Shown piece by piece: positions 48,980 to 61,083 of a DNA stretch of 64,000 nt. This stretch comes from Hofstenia miamia (taxonomy: Eukaryota > Xenacoelomorpha > Acoela): assembly GCA_004352715.1 (NCBI GenBank), contig SCFE01000036.1:347749-411748 (forward strand). The letters run 5' to 3'. Position 1 is the stretch's first letter, and each line of letters starts with the position of its first letter. Under the pieces are notes generated by a model. It had not been told where the DNA came from, did no database searches, and was given only the letters and a program-made list of their open reading frames with translations. Made by a program: the position numbers and the translations under genes.

Positions 48980-49107
48980 TTAGCTTCCATTTTCATTCAT
49001 TAAGACATATGCATATTCGCTTTCAAATTATATTCTTAATCTTTTTAGTTACTACATTGAACTTGGTGAATTCCCTCAAGAGTGGAAAGTGGCAAAAATC
49101 TTACCTT
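48980..49107 (+). pseudogene. LINE RT fragment, left part of a split element
   Basis: The frame reads YSLSNYILNLFS, YYIELGEFPQEWKVAKILP, which is RT domain 1-2 of a jockey/CR1-like LINE (usual 'iFN.Si..G.FP..WK.AKI.P'). It stops abruptly at 49107, where a different element begins. The remainder of this RT resumes at 51777. The 5' part is missing, as expected of a truncated copy. Confidence 0.8.
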
Positions 49108-50046
49108 AAAGGCTCTGTCTAAAACGTCCCAAAGAGTACCTCCTAGTGGTGGTTCCTGGGTAATGCTAACACTCAGTGGGCGCGTCGGTGTGCGGAGGCC
49201 CGCACCCACATCAGACGTTAAGACCAGGGTACAGAAGGTGCCACCATGTATACTTTGTATAGATGGGGGCGGTAACGGTCGAGAAGCCTGTCTGTTCTAG
49301 TGTTGTGGAGACAGACGGCAGCGCAATGGAAACACTCTTAGCAAGACTGCTACTGGCACCAGTTATGGTGCGTCCATAGGGCACTGATACAGAGAGGAAA
49401 CTTTCTGTCTNNNNNNNNNNNNNNNNNNNNNNNNNNNNNNNNNNNNNNNNNNNNNNNNNNNNNNNNNNNNNNNNNNNNNNNNNNNNNNNNNNNNNNNNNN
49501 NNNNNNNNNNNNNNNNNNNNNNNNNNNNNNNNNNNNNNNNNNNNNNNNNNNNNNNNNNNNNNNNNNNNNNNNNNNNNNNNNNNNNNNNNNNNNNNNNNNN
49601 NNNNNNNNNNNNNNNNNNNNNNNNNNNNNNNNNNNNNNNNNNNNNNNNNNNNNNNNNNNNNNNNNNNNNNNNNNNNNNNNNNNNNNNNNNNNNNNNNNNN
49701 NNNNNNNNNNNNNNNNNNNNNNNNNNNNNNNNNNNNNNNNNNNNNNNNNNNNNNNNNNNNNNNNNNNNNNNNNNNNNNNNNNNNNNNNNNNNNNNNNNNN
49801 NNNNNNNNNNNNNNNNNNNNNNNNNNNNNNNNNNNNNNNNNNNNNNNNNNNNNNNNNNNNNNNNNNNNNNNNNNNNNNNNNNNNNNNNNNNNNNNNNNNN
49901 NNNNNNNNNNNNNNNNNNNNNNNNNNNNNNNNNNNNNNNNNNNNNNNNNNNNNNNNNNNNNNNNNNNNNNNNNNNNNNNNNNNNNNNNNNNNNNNNNNNN
50001 NNNNNNNNNNNNNNNNNNNNNNNNNNNNNNNNNNNNNCCCCCACCT

Positions 50047-51010
50047 TTGCAGAAGCGTGCAATGAAAGGTGTGTTCTTGAGTTGCAAAGACACAATCAGC
50101 CAAATTAATTGTTTCAGAGTGAGAAGACCAGTGACGAACTGCATCAGGCGGCGTAAACTGGCCATCCTTACGGAAGCATTAAATACTCCTTATGAAGTCG
50201 GCGATGGCATCGACTGGGGTGGCATCAAGAGGTGTATCCAAGAGATTATCAGAGTGAAACATGATAGGATGCCTGATAATAAAGCCAGTTCGTTAACCAT
50301 TTCTCGCAAGTGTTTAAAGAGTTTGCCAATGATATAGATACAAAGGCATTCATAGATAAACTGGATGTATCCACACCTGAAGACTTGGGGTTGCACTGCC
50401 AACAAAGCTTCGCAGAGTTTCAAGCGGCAATAGATTCGTTAAAACCGAACAAAGCTCCAGGTCTCAATGGGCTTCAAAAGGGGGGGGGAGCTTTCAGATA
50501 TGGATGCAGCGCGCTAATCAAATGCCTCTCTGAAGACCTTGGACAAGTATTGAGTACGAAAAGATATCCAAGTGAATGGTGTGATGCAGAAGTTATCTTC
50601 TTGCATAAAGAGTGTTCCAGGTTTGACCCTAACAATTACCGCACTATCTTCCTATGGGATGTCGGAGGAAAAATGCTTGTAAAAATTCTGTATAGCAGGC
50701 TTGAGCAATTGCTGGGTAATGAACGTACGATCCCACGAACTCAGTTTGATTTTAGATCAGGCAAGTCTACTGTGCAGACCATACATGTGCTGAGGCAAGC
50801 CCAGGAAGTTGCTAGATTACGGAAAGAACATCTTCTAGTGTGTTTCATTGACTTTCAATAGGCCTTTGACTCCGTTACAAGTCAAGTAATTTGGCAGTGT
50901 TTAGCAGCAAACGTTGTACCAAAATGGATAATCAATATCTTGATTCTTGAGAATTCCATATGCACCTGTAAAAGGGTTTTTGCGGCGTCTGATTTTGGGA
51001 TAGATTAACA
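50047..51010 (+). pseudogene. Reverse transcriptase of inserted LINE
   Basis: Read across frame shifts, the order of RT motifs is clear: AIDSLKPNKAPGLNGL (near 50440; a G run at 50480-50489 shifts or pads the frame), YPSEWCDAEVIFLHKE (near 50570), DPNNYRTIFLWDVGGKML (near 50625), RTQFDFRSGKSTVQTIHVL (near 50735) and LLVCFIDFQ-stop-AFDSV (near 50835), where the catalytic Asp of FIDF and AFD is present but a TAG stop (50860-50862) interrupts. The QG and YADD boxes expected downstream are not readable, so part of the palm is lost. The clade is uncertain. Confidence 0.8.
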
Positions 51011-51339
51011 AAATACAAGATTCATGGACTTATGCCTTTCCAAAAAGTGCGCACAATAGTAGCATGTAAGCGCTTAATTTTTGTAAGCCAGATGAGGTCG
51101 CACAGTGAAAGCATAAATAGTGACCAGCCCTTGAAGTAGCAAGGCATAAATAGTTCCTGAAGGCAATGGCAATGGTTGGTACTTTTTGAACAGTGTTTAA
51201 GTGATGTTACCCTGTTGGAGTACAAATATTTTCCACGTTGACTACATCATGCTTTAGGGATAGTAAAGGAAGTGAAGCAATTCACAAACTTGCAGGTTTG
51301 ATCAATGGTGACACGGAATTGATCCAAAGAGATTTTCTG

Positions 51340-51680
51340 GGGCAGTCTTTGCAACAGTGCCAAGTCTTACACATGCCAGCACGAGACACCTACGGTGCAC
51401 GGAGTGTGAGCATATGTTTTCAGAGCAAAAAGCTCTCACTCGTCATGTCAGTAATGACCATACGCAGATCTCCAATAAGGAAGCCGATACAAATAGCTGG
51501 AAGTATATAGCGGATGCCTGTTACAAGTCGTATAAGAGTAGAGGTTGGTATTTACGGCACATTAAGGACTGTTACCCCAACTTTTCAGAGCATGCAGAGA
51601 CAGGTAACGTAGGAAGCTTCAAGGCTTCTGCTGTTCATCGGGGTGTTGATGGGGTCAAGTCTATATCCTACCTTTTTTGA
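51340..51680 (+). pseudogene. C-terminal zinc-finger region of inserted LINE
   Basis: HLRCTECEHMFSEQKALTRH followed by VSNDH gives a Cys-x2-Cys-x12-His-x4-His finger. A second block, ACYKSYKSRGWYLRHIKDC, looks like another finger that has lost one Cys. DNA- or RNA-binding fingers at the C-terminus occur in several LINE clades. It lies after the RT on the same strand, in a frame different from 51238-51510. Confidence 0.65.
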
Positions 51681-51776
51681 GTTTGTGGAGATTTTTTTAC
51701 CAGGGCTTCTGGACCAGATCTGGTCGGTACCATACAAATTTTAACGTTTTTGTTAGAAGCTAGCGATGGGAGCCCC

Positions 51777-53271
51777 TACCTTTGCACAAAACAGTTAAAA
51801 AATGATGTTAAAAATTACCATGGAATTAGCATTCTTCCAAAAATTTCAATTCTATTTGAAAAACTTATTTTTAATGAACTACTCTCTATTATTAAAAATA
51901 GATTATCTACTACACCGTTTGGATTTACAAATCATCGTTCATCAATCACTCAATTACTAACGTATTTTGAGAATATGTATCATGATTTTGATGCGAGAAT
52001 TACCTCAGTAGCCTTTTACTTAGATTTTTGAAAAGCTTTTGGTAAAGTATCACATGATTTACTCATTCGCAAACTACGAAATAATTTTGATATTGGTGCA
52101 AATTTTCTTTCGATACCTGCATCTGACTTATCAAATCGTGTTCAGGAATTCCATTACAGTGGAAAAGTCTCCAGTCGTTTACCTGTTACTAGTAGAGTGC
52201 CTTAAGGCTCATCTCTTGGGTAGTTTCTAATCTTTGTATCATTAATGACCTACCTGAATTTTGCTTTAGCACAGAGGTATATCTCTTTGCGGATGACCTA
52301 AAATTTTTTAGAAGAAATTTTGAAAATCTCCGAAAAGATCCACTTTGTCTTTTAAAATGGGCAGCTGAAAACAAGATGGAGTTTAATTCTGATAAGCTTG
52401 AATGGAGTATTTTTGGGTATATTACTAATCCCCTTTTAACAACTTGCTAATGCTATTGATGTTTGCTCTAGGTCATTAGTGCGAGATTTGGGTGTTTATG
52501 TTAGAAACAACTTATCCTGGTCTAATCATATATGTCACAAACTAGTAAAATGCAATCGTGTTTTTATGTTTCTACGTCGTTCTTTACCAAATATCATTAA
52601 TACATCTACCAAAATTACAGTTTATAAAGCAATGAATCTATCAATTTGATGTATGCTCCTCATGTATGATTCCCATCATTTTCCGATATCATACGTCTTC
52701 AAGATTTTTAAGGAGGATTTACTAAATCTAATCTTAGTATATCTAAACTTTCTGATTATAAACATAGATTTATTGCTCTAAATTTGCTTCCAATATCTCG
52801 TTTGTGTCAATACAAAGATATGGTGATGTTCAATGCATTATTATATGATATTTATGATTTTGACATCTTTCATTTCATTTAATTTTATGTACCATTGCGA
52901 TCTAATCTTCGGTCCACTTCCGTTACTTTATTGCAAATATCAAAATTTAAGAAAGTAAAGCCAATTATATTTTAATCAGGTTGCAAGCTTTGGAAATTTC
53001 CTACACATTACAACAGATATCTTTGTTTTTGATGCTCCTAAGCTAAGTTAATGTGTCTTATGCTAATCTTCTTAAGCACTGATTATGATAATACATATGC
53101 ATGTAAAAAGTTTCTTCTCTGCCCCTGCAGTACTTGTCTTACTTTTTGTAATTCTTAGAATTTTTGTTATTCAGTTCTAAATATAGTCATTTTACTACTA
53201 CTGCTAGTATTACAATATGCTCTAATGTTTCATCAATTTGCAAATAAAATGAGAATGAAGAAGACTTCCCA
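51777..53271 (+). pseudogene. LINE RT, right part of the split element
   Basis: Continues the RT cut at 49107: KNDVKNYHGISILPKISILF (near 51800), FEKLIFNELL, TTPFGFTNHRSSITQLL (near 51910), VAFYLDF-stop-KAFGKVSHDLL (near 52010; the catalytic Asp is kept in LDF), RLPVTSRVP-stop-GSSLG (near 52180, QG replaced by a stop), a degraded YLFADDLKFF box near 52280, then RDLGVYVRNNLSWSNHI (near 52480) and thumb/connection motifs to about 52850. Many stops and shifts make this an old copy. The 3' end is about 53271, after a TTTGCAAATAAAATGAGAAT tail. Confidence 0.85.
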
Positions 53272-53806
53272 ATTGGGTATATTAGCAGGGGTGCACTCAA
53301 GAGGCGGGGCTCAGCCCACATTGTTAAATTCGATTGGAGACCTAGCCCCACCCTTGTTATAGTTATATTAGGGTCTGGGGTGTTGTATAATATTTGTTGA
53401 GAAATAACATTTGATCAAAATATATCATAAAAATACAGTGCTCAAATTTAGAACCCCCCTTGTTAATTATTAAGGAGTACAGCCTTGGGTTTGCTAAAAG
53501 CTACATATATTATCTTGCATAAGATCAATCTTCATTTCGAACACGAATTCCTTTTATCCTTAAGATGTGTAGAATTGATAACCTGAAAGATTTAAGATGC
53601 AACTTCACATGCAAAAATAATTTAGATATTTATAGCATAAATACTAACCTTCAATTCAGTAAAAATTATCTATAATTACCCTATTAATCACTACAACTTG
53701 TCTAAAATTTTAGGTCCACGAAATATCCACGAGATCATTGATTGCATTTTCAGATCTAGAACCCAATCCATCCTAGATACTTAGATCTAAGTTCCATGGA
53801 CAAGTT

Positions 53807-53808
<2 letters not shown>
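53272..53808. other. Intergenic stretch with a possible element end
   Basis: CAGGGGTGCACTCAAGAGGC at about 53289 resembles a hAT-like terminus, and the following 110 bp are G+C rich. No partner end or duplication was found. Confidence 0.3.

Positions 53809-53841
<33 letters not shown>
53809..53841. repeat. (TA)n microsatellite
   Basis: About 16 TA units. Confidence 0.95.
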
Positions 53842-53845
<4 letters not shown>

Positions 53846-54278
53846 AGAGATATGCTATGTAAATTCATTTTAGTTTATAAGCACTTATTGATGCATTTAA
53901 GCCACCTACTAGTCATCGCGAAATACAATATTGTGGCAAATATAACTTTACAAAACTACTCTAGTAAATGGTGAAAAAATTACATATGCATACATTAACT
54001 AGAACAAATGTGTTCCTTTAATGTAATTAACTTGCTTAGTTGAAATATAATTATGATCTTCATTTTTAATATGATGGTTCTGCTATTTTAGTGATCTATT
54101 TTCTTATAATATTAAAATTATATTTTTAACTTTGTGAGGATGTCGATAAATTTTTGCATTTAATCATCCACTGAGATATTCTTTTATTCTCACCAATATA
54201 CAATTTATTGCAATTGTAACATATATATTTATAGACAACTGATGAAACAAGTTCCTTTGGAATTTGATTTTTATTCTT

Positions 54279-54298
54279 ATATATATATATATATATAT
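54279..54298. repeat. (TA)n microsatellite
   Basis: About 10 TA units. Confidence 0.9.
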
Positions 54299-54787
54299 TG
54301 TTTTATATGATTCAAATATTGCCTTAATGGTGCTACCTTTGTATTTCTTGTCGCGATGTGATGCAAAAGGGATGTTTAATCTTGAATTCGATTTTTTAAA
54401 TGAAATCATGATTTAAAATTCATATTTTTATCATTAATTTTAGTGTTTTAGGAAACGATTTAATTCGAACTCACATGTAAAATTAATTTCATTTATTTCT
54501 AGATTTAATTGGTTAAAATTCATTTGCTTTTGCTTTATCATTAAATATTGCAAGTTTAATATCTCCCGTGTGTGCTTTGTATCCCTAGTTACGTATATAG
54601 ACCTATTCTTTGGGAGACAATTGGGGGCGGAAGATATTAACAAACACTAAAACTGTGCAAAAATTGTTCTCTACTTACAACAAATTCTCTTGCTTATATA
54701 CAAATTAATATCAACAAATATTTACAATTTACATGCTAAACCGAAAACATTTGGTCTGGGCGATACAAACAACCAGTACCGATATTA

Positions 54788-54975
54788 CCCAAAGTTGTCA
54801 TCAATGTGTCTGTTATAAAACAAAAACGGATTTTCTTTGAATTTGCTCTCAATGATGTTCATTGCAAATTGCGCCATAGTTGGTCCAAGAGGAGAACCCA
54901 TCGACATAATTTCTATTTGTTGATATACTTTGTTATTAAATATAAATTGCTTGCTAAGATATGTAGCCGCAACCT
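54788..54975 (-). pseudogene. Penelope-like element reverse transcriptase fragment
   Basis: The minus-strand frame reads ATYLSKQFIFNNKVYQQIEI, then MSMGSPLGPTMAQFAMNIIE, SKFKENPFLFYNRHIDDNFG and a stop. The block MGSPLGP followed by a Phe-Tyr-x-Arg-[HY]-[IV]-Asp-Asp box is diagnostic of Penelope-like RTs (usual AMGSPLGPxLA ... YxRYVDDxF). The catalytic Asp pair is intact (IDD). Only about 60 codons are readable; no GIY-YIG nuclease was found nearby, and the flanks are decayed. Confidence 0.8.
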
Positions 54976-56159
54976 TCCCCGATCAAAGTAAGATTGATAG
55001 CGTAATGTCTACAATTGCTTAGCATAAAAGTATGGATTCACACATGAAAAAGCAACAATTTTCAACTTTATGATAGAAAGCTTGTTTGAAAATATAAATA
55101 CTATTAAATGAAATATGAAAATAACAAAATAAAAGTCTAAATTTTGACGATTTCATTGCACTATCAAAATTGCACCCCTAAATTAATATTCTGCGAACTT
55201 CAATTTTGATAATTTATGTAAACATTACTCATGTGTTTAGAATTGCAAATCCAATCCTCATATTCGAGCCTAAGTCTATGCAAAACCTATGCCCAGCCTT
55301 GATTATTTCCAATTTCTTGGTAAGATAAAAAATTTAACAAAAACTACCAATTTTTATTTGGTAAATGATTTTAGAAAAACATAGGTAAACTACATTGCCT
55401 AAGAAAGATACTGGAAGATCTTAATTATGCAGCTAAATCAGATTTATAGTTTATAAGAAAAACATCCGATTATTAGTTCGGTCTAAATTACAAATACTTG
55501 AAAAGTTTATTGGTAAATATTGTTAAGAAATGTTGCCCTCAATGTTCCATGTTTCCCGAGTTTCTGCTACTATAGATATTCTATTGGATAATCGAAGTCT
55601 AAATGCATCAATTTTGCGTTGGATATTTCAAAAAAGTTATTTGCACTAAACAGCAGTGACTAACTAATATGAAAAAATCTGTCAATTTCGACAACATTGT
55701 TATGCATAAGAAATTGTTGGGTTTTGGGTCTAAGAAATTTTAAACGCCTATTATGCTTTGATGATTGTCGATCAATTATTTTTTTCCTGCATGTTTAAAT
55801 ATGATTAATAATATAAATAGATTATTAATTAGACATAACTTTGACTTTATTCAAATTGCCAGTCTAAACAGGTAAATGTATTGCATTAAATAGTGAGATT
55901 GCTAACAATCGAAAATTGTGTGTATAAAAAGCAATAATTATACAAGTCTCCAACGGAAATTGCTAAAATAAGTCTTTCTCAGGAATTTCGGTCTTCCATT
56001 AGAAAATTAGGTTTTGAATAATGCTAGCTAATGGCATTTAAATTCTATAAATTTAAAATCAATCATTATGAATTCAAATAACTGTGAAAAGTTTTTAGTG
56101 TTGGATATTGTGAACATGTAGACATATCAAAGCTTAAAGCGATTACCGCTTCCATAATA
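54976..56159. other. AT-rich stretch without identified gene
   Basis: Presumably decayed flanks of the Penelope-like fragment. Nothing readable. Confidence 0.35.
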
Positions 56160-57190
56160 TTTTGAATCTCAAAATGCACTTTATTATCTCACGTATAAAT
56201 TGTCGCATAGNAATAATACACACTTCCAGTACACCTCTTCTGAATGCCCATTCTCTGATCACTGTTTTACATCTATCAAATTTCAAAAGTCTTCTCATTC
56301 AACCCCGAAAAATTACCATGAAATGGATTAAAACTCGTGAAAAGTGTATTGAAAATATTAATAATTTTAAGTCATCCCTCTCATCAGAAAATTGGTTTCC
56401 GATATATTCTGCATCAAATATAAATGAAATTCTAAAAAAATCTTGACATTTTTGAATTTGAATTTTATCTCAACAGATTTTACCCTGAAAGGAAAATAAT
56501 GGTTAAATCCACAACCAAATGCAAAGCAAACTACTTTTTCTAACAAACCCTGGGTATCTGACATTTGTGAAGCTTTTATTCGCGAAAAGAACATAGTATA
56601 TAAACATTTTATAAATTCTCGCACTAACAAGAACTTTGCTGCCTATAAAAAAGCCCAGAAATGCCTCGAATATTGCATCTCGTAGGGCATTCAATGAATT
56701 TATCAAAAATGAGTGGACGTTTCTTCCAAATGAAAGTCAAAATGTAAACTAATAAAAGAAATCACAAATTTTAAGCGATCTAAATCAAACTCAATTGATG
56801 TGATTAAAGATCCAAATGAAAATAATCTTACCGACAATTTAGAAATTTCTAATGAATTAAACAAGACTTGTCAACTTGGGAAAATACAACGGCCCCCTTA
56901 TTAAATAGAAAAACCTCTCACACAAAATCTTTACACCTGAATTTTATTTCCGATTCTCAACTACCTATGAAATTATTAAATCGATTTTTAAACTTAAGAC
57001 CAACAAATCAAGTGGTCCCTAAAATATCCCCTCATGGGCTCTTAAAATGACTGCAGATATCATTCCAAGTCCTTTAAATTTCATCTTTAAGGAATCTATA
57101 AAATGCAATTAATTCCTTGATTATCTAAAACTGAAAAAATCTTATTAATTTCGCAATTCGCTACCTAAAGAAATTAAAAGCATTGAAAAA
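56160..57190 (+). pseudogene. LINE fragment: end of endonuclease and start of RT
   Basis: Shifted frames give, in order: HSLITVLHLSNF near 56250 (region of the SDH motif), QPRKITMKWIKTREKCIENI near 56320 (linker), NPWVSDICEAFIREKNIVY near 56545 with KHFINSRTNKNFAAYKKAQK (linker typical of CR1/jockey), and KLKTNKSSGP followed by NIPSWALKMTADIIPSPLNF near 56990-57075 (RT motif 'K..GPD.IP...LK'). It ends at the single N at 57191. The copy has many stops. It covers the part of the RT that the element at 48980 lacks, but they need not be related. Confidence 0.75.
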
Positions 57191-57191
57191 N

Positions 57192-57756
57192 TTGATTGAA
57201 ATATTTTAGGATGCAGAAAATACTGAGTAAGAAAATTTATTGCAGTAAGGAAAATATTATATTAAACTTAAACTGCTCAGTGATATTTTGAACTTTTTTA
57301 AAACATTTTACGTTTCTTGAAAATATTTTAAGCCTTTATATCTCCAAAATTAATATATATACATGGATATATATATAATGTTAAAGCACCACAGGCTAGA
57401 GGAGAGTCTCCTTTTTCATTTTCGCTTTTAGTTCGCAACCCGGATTTGTTCTGAATGGACTTAGGAAATCTATGGACAAATAGACAATGCTTGAATGAGC
57501 ATTATAATTACCTGAGAGAATTAATATCTTTTCAACTACTTCATCCGCTCTAATCTTCTGTAGTAAAAAATTTCAACATTACATTCAAGCATGTCCACCA
57601 ATAGGCATACTCACGATTTCTAAACTTCCTCATAGGCTTGCAGAAAATACTTCGAAAGTGTGGAAAACAGTTTGTCCTTTTAAAAGAACGCCAAACTGTA
57701 TAATGTTAATGCAGCAAATGCGTGTAAAATACTGATCATTTTCTTTATTGCATCAC
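57192..57756. other. AT-rich stretch without identified gene
   Basis: A small TA-rich patch lies near 57354-57376; otherwise nothing was recognised. Confidence 0.35.
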
Positions 57757-58896
57757 ATGTACAGAAATATTAACTAAATGTAGAACTTGCCCCACCAGTC
57801 GGCAATAAAACAACACCTACATTTGAGCAAAAGTGGCATCAAAAATTGTTCTTAAGACATCGAAGCAAGCCTCTTGCAAAAATTCAAATTAGATTAATTG
57901 GTTTCTTGTCATTGCTCTTTCATTTCCTTTTTCATAGAATTTTTTCATTGTTCTTATTATTCAAATCATCATTAATATATCGAAATTTTATTGAGTATTT
58001 TGTTAATCACGCTTTCATTAAGCACATTTGTGCGCCTATTTATTCTAATTCAACACCCTCCCCCCCCCCTCCGCCCAAATTCATTCCTGTCCTTAAATCT
58101 ATGCAAATATACTGCATTTTAAGCTAACAACTGAAAATGTTGGGAAGGAATTGAATTCAATATTTTCTTTATACATTTTTACTTATAGCATTTAGATTTT
58201 CGCCAAATTTAAAGTTTCTTAAAATCTTCAATAAGTTATTTTTTATGTAAATTACGATAATCTTACGATGTTTTAATTTAAGCATTGATACTGCAATGCT
58301 ACATACGTTAAATTACATTAAATTAAATAAATTTGGCAAAAAATTGCCAAATATTTGGAAAGGATTTACAAATGTACAGAAATATTAACTAAATGTAGAA
58401 CTTGCCCCACCAGTCGGCAATAAAACAACACCTACATTTGAGCAAAAGTGGCATCAAAAATTGTTCTTAAGACATCGAAGCAAGCCTCTTGCAAAAATTC
58501 AAATTAGATTAATTGGTTTCTTGTCATTGCTCTTTCATTTCCTTTTTCATAGAATTTTTTCATTGTTCTTATTATTCAAATCATCATTAATATATCGAAA
58601 TTTTATTGAGTATTTTGTTAATCACGCTTTCATTAAGCACATTTGTGCGCCTATTTATTCTAATTCAACACCCTCCCCCCCCCCTCCCCCCAAATTCATT
58701 CCTGTCCTTAAATCTATGCAAATATACTGCATTTTAAGCTAACAACTGAAAATGTTGGGAAGGAATTGAATTCAATATTTTCTTTATACATTTTTACTTA
58801 TAGCATTTAGATTTTCGCCAAATTTAAAGTTTCTTAAAATCTTCAATAAGTTATTTTTTATGTAAATTACGATAATCTTACGATGTTTTAATTTAA
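57757..58896. repeat. 525-bp direct duplication ending at an N
   Basis: 57757-58281 is repeated at 58372-58896 with a period of 615 bp. The copies are nearly identical (one clear difference in a C-rich stretch, CTCCGCCC versus CTCCCCCC). The second copy ends exactly at the N at 58897, which suggests an assembly join. The same open frame of 93 codons in each copy is Phe/Leu/Ser-rich low complexity and is not considered a gene. Confidence 0.85.
58282..58371 (-). repeat. Inverted copy of the 766-850 repeat edge
   Basis: Reads on the minus strand as about 766-850: the same GCCAAATATTTGG word, AATTTAATGTAATTTAACGT and a shared ATGTAGCATTGCAGTA block, with very few differences over about 86 bp. 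It proves a dispersed repeat family at both ends of the window. Confidence 0.85.
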
Positions 58897-59024
58897 NAGT
58901 AGTCAATAAAAAGTTGAAATTTTCGTTATATTGGTTTCAAAAATGTTTGAAATAGTTTATTATATATTACGCACACTTTTATTTTTTCAAATAAGCTGTA
59001 AATTAATGAATGTACAAATTGTAC

Positions 59025-59150
59025 AAATTTGGAAAATTTGGCAATTATTTGGCAAATATTTGCCAAATATTTGGAATATTTCCATTTACAAAAATTATGC
59101 ATTTTTATCCAAATATTTGGCAAATATTAGCCAAATTTTCCAAACGTATT
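59025..59150. repeat. TTTGGCAAATA-type minisatellite
   Basis: Multiple forward and inverted units such as TTTGCCAAATATTTGG make this locally palindromic. The same motif class as at 320-440 and 650-800. Confidence 0.8.
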
Positions 59151-59159
59151 TACTAGGGT

Positions 59160-60240
59160 AACTCTGTTCATCAAAGTTTAGAATAAATCTTGAGTAATTC
59201 CCTTCTTCATTTAAAACTTTAATCTTTTTTATGTTAACATTTCAAATATGACGTAATGCAATACGAATAATGACGACAAATTATTCTGTATGTAACTAAT
59301 CTGGTGAAATAAATAATTCTGCACTAGTTTACAAAATTTTCCTAGCACTTAATAATCAATGATAAATTTTATTTAAATTAATTGTTTTAGCTAAATATGA
59401 AGATTTAGAATTATTACCGTTACCTAGTTTGGCATTATCATGGTGATTGAGTTGAATATTTTCCAACATTTTTTGAGGACCAAACAAAAGATGTATATTT
59501 TAATTAAGGAAGAGTTATGAAAACACCTTTGTAAATGAACGTTAAAAATTTCGCAATTTATTAGATCCTGTAAATATTGATTATATAAGTTACAAGAAGT
59601 TTAAATTGTTTACGTACATGTATTAATAATTTAAAAGTCAAACTAGATATGTCAGCACTTAAGTTTTTGGCAAAAAACTGAGTTTTCACTTAAGGTGAAT
59701 CCTAAAGAATTATAAATTTTGATTAATTCAGTTTCATACTCCGTTTGCATTTCACACGTGTCATTACTTCAAATAATTTCAAAAAAAATCAATGTGAAGG
59801 AAATATATTGTGCTAGCAGGGCTTATAGAATCAATACAAAACTTGTAATGATTTTGTATTTGTTGTTTTAAATAGAATTCAGACGTTTTTTTCCATTGAA
59901 AGAACAGTTCTGTGTTTTGAGAGAGACGCTATAAGCGATACAAGTACAGCCAACGTTTAGCGAAAACGCAATCAGCAATTACTTAAATTTCGCCGATAGA
60001 TTACGCGTATGATGAGTGTAGGTTTGTAAACTTAGCACATAAGAACGTAGTTTCACAATCACTATACAGAAATGCATTCAGCTGAATCCTGGAAAAAAAA
60101 TCAAAATATACAGCCTTGAACATAAAGGTCGCACATAAGACATAAAATACTACTTAGTGAATTTGATTACCAATAATTGATAGCTGAAACATCTAGAAGG
60201 CAAAATTCAAGTGAAATGCAGATGTTATTAGTATTTAGTA
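59160..60240. other. AT-rich stretch without identified gene
   Basis: No domain, splice pair or element end recognised. It probably includes decayed downstream sequence of the Tc1-like remnant. Confidence 0.35.
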
Positions 60241-60512
60241 GGGCATCCATTATTGTTTTCTACGAATTGTATCCTCTTTGACATAGATTTAAACACATTA
60301 GCAATGTACCAGTCGAAAATGTTAAATCTTTTATTGCTGACCATCGATCATTTATATCTAATATTCTTATTATCCACCATTTTCTTTAACTTATCCCATG
60401 CATTTTCAATGAGATTCAGGTCCGAAGACCTATCTGGCCAGTCTGGCAGAAGCATAAATCCTTTGTTTTCCATAAATTGACTATAATTCTCAGAGAGAAA
60501 GACGTTGACCCA
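60241..60512 (-). pseudogene. Tc1-like transposase C-terminus
   Basis: The minus-strand frame gives ENYSQFMENKGFMLLPDWPD, then RSSDLNLIENAWDKLKKMV, the Tc1 signature 'WPSRSPDLNPIENLWdeLKr' that carries the third catalytic Glu (IEN). An in-frame TGA follows near 60350, then DWYIANVFKSMSKRIQFVEN with NGCP, matching the usual C-terminal 'li.SMpRRi.aVi...G..TkY'. The first two catalytic Asp residues and the ends were not found. Truncated and inactive. Confidence 0.85.
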
Positions 60513-61083
60513 AGGCTTATCTCATAGGCAGAAGTTTACCTACAGCAATTGCCCCACGAGGCGCACTTATAATCTGGACACCAATGTTTCGTAATTACCG
60601 CATTTTGTTAGTATTCTTGATTATCAAAAGCTAGGGAAGTGTTGCAGAAAAGCAGAGTTGGAATTGGAACCGGTTCGACCCGATCAGCCGATTGGGTCGG
60701 GTCAGGATTTATGTCGTGCAGGTTGACGCTGTTCACTTGGCCTACTAATGAGCACTGCAAGTGGACTCGAATCCCAATTTTAGTGAAACACTCCTAACAT
60801 AATGGATTCGATAAAATATTCCTTGCAATCACCAGTGATAATCATCCGTGTCTTTATTATCATAAAATGCCTTGACTTCTGCTGCACTCTCTCTCGTTGA
60901 TTACAGTTAAAAATGATCAAGAACGCATGGCATCATAAATGATTAGGGTTAGATCACCTTCTTTAAACATGAAGGAGAAAGCTTTATATTTTAAGTGCTA
61001 AAAAGTAAGATCACGAAGATTTCAGACAATACATGCACATAATACCAAATTTTGTTGACATCCTTTTGAAAGTCCTTTTCATT

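Larger units (their letters stand above)
49102..51782 (+). mobile_element. Second LINE inserted inside the first, TACCTT duplication
   Basis: 49108-51776 is bordered by TACCTT at 49102-49107 and 51777-51782. Removing the insert rejoins the host LINE at KILP-LHK, the expected RT sequence. The inserted element is GC-richer than its surroundings and includes a 627-base gap (49411-50037). Its 5' part (49110-49410) has no readable domain. Confidence 0.75.

Noticed and set aside
57846-58742. Two identical 93-codon open frames suggesting a gene family
   Set aside because: They lie in a near-exact duplication ending at an N; the product is low-complexity Phe/Leu/Ser/Pro and no domain is visible.
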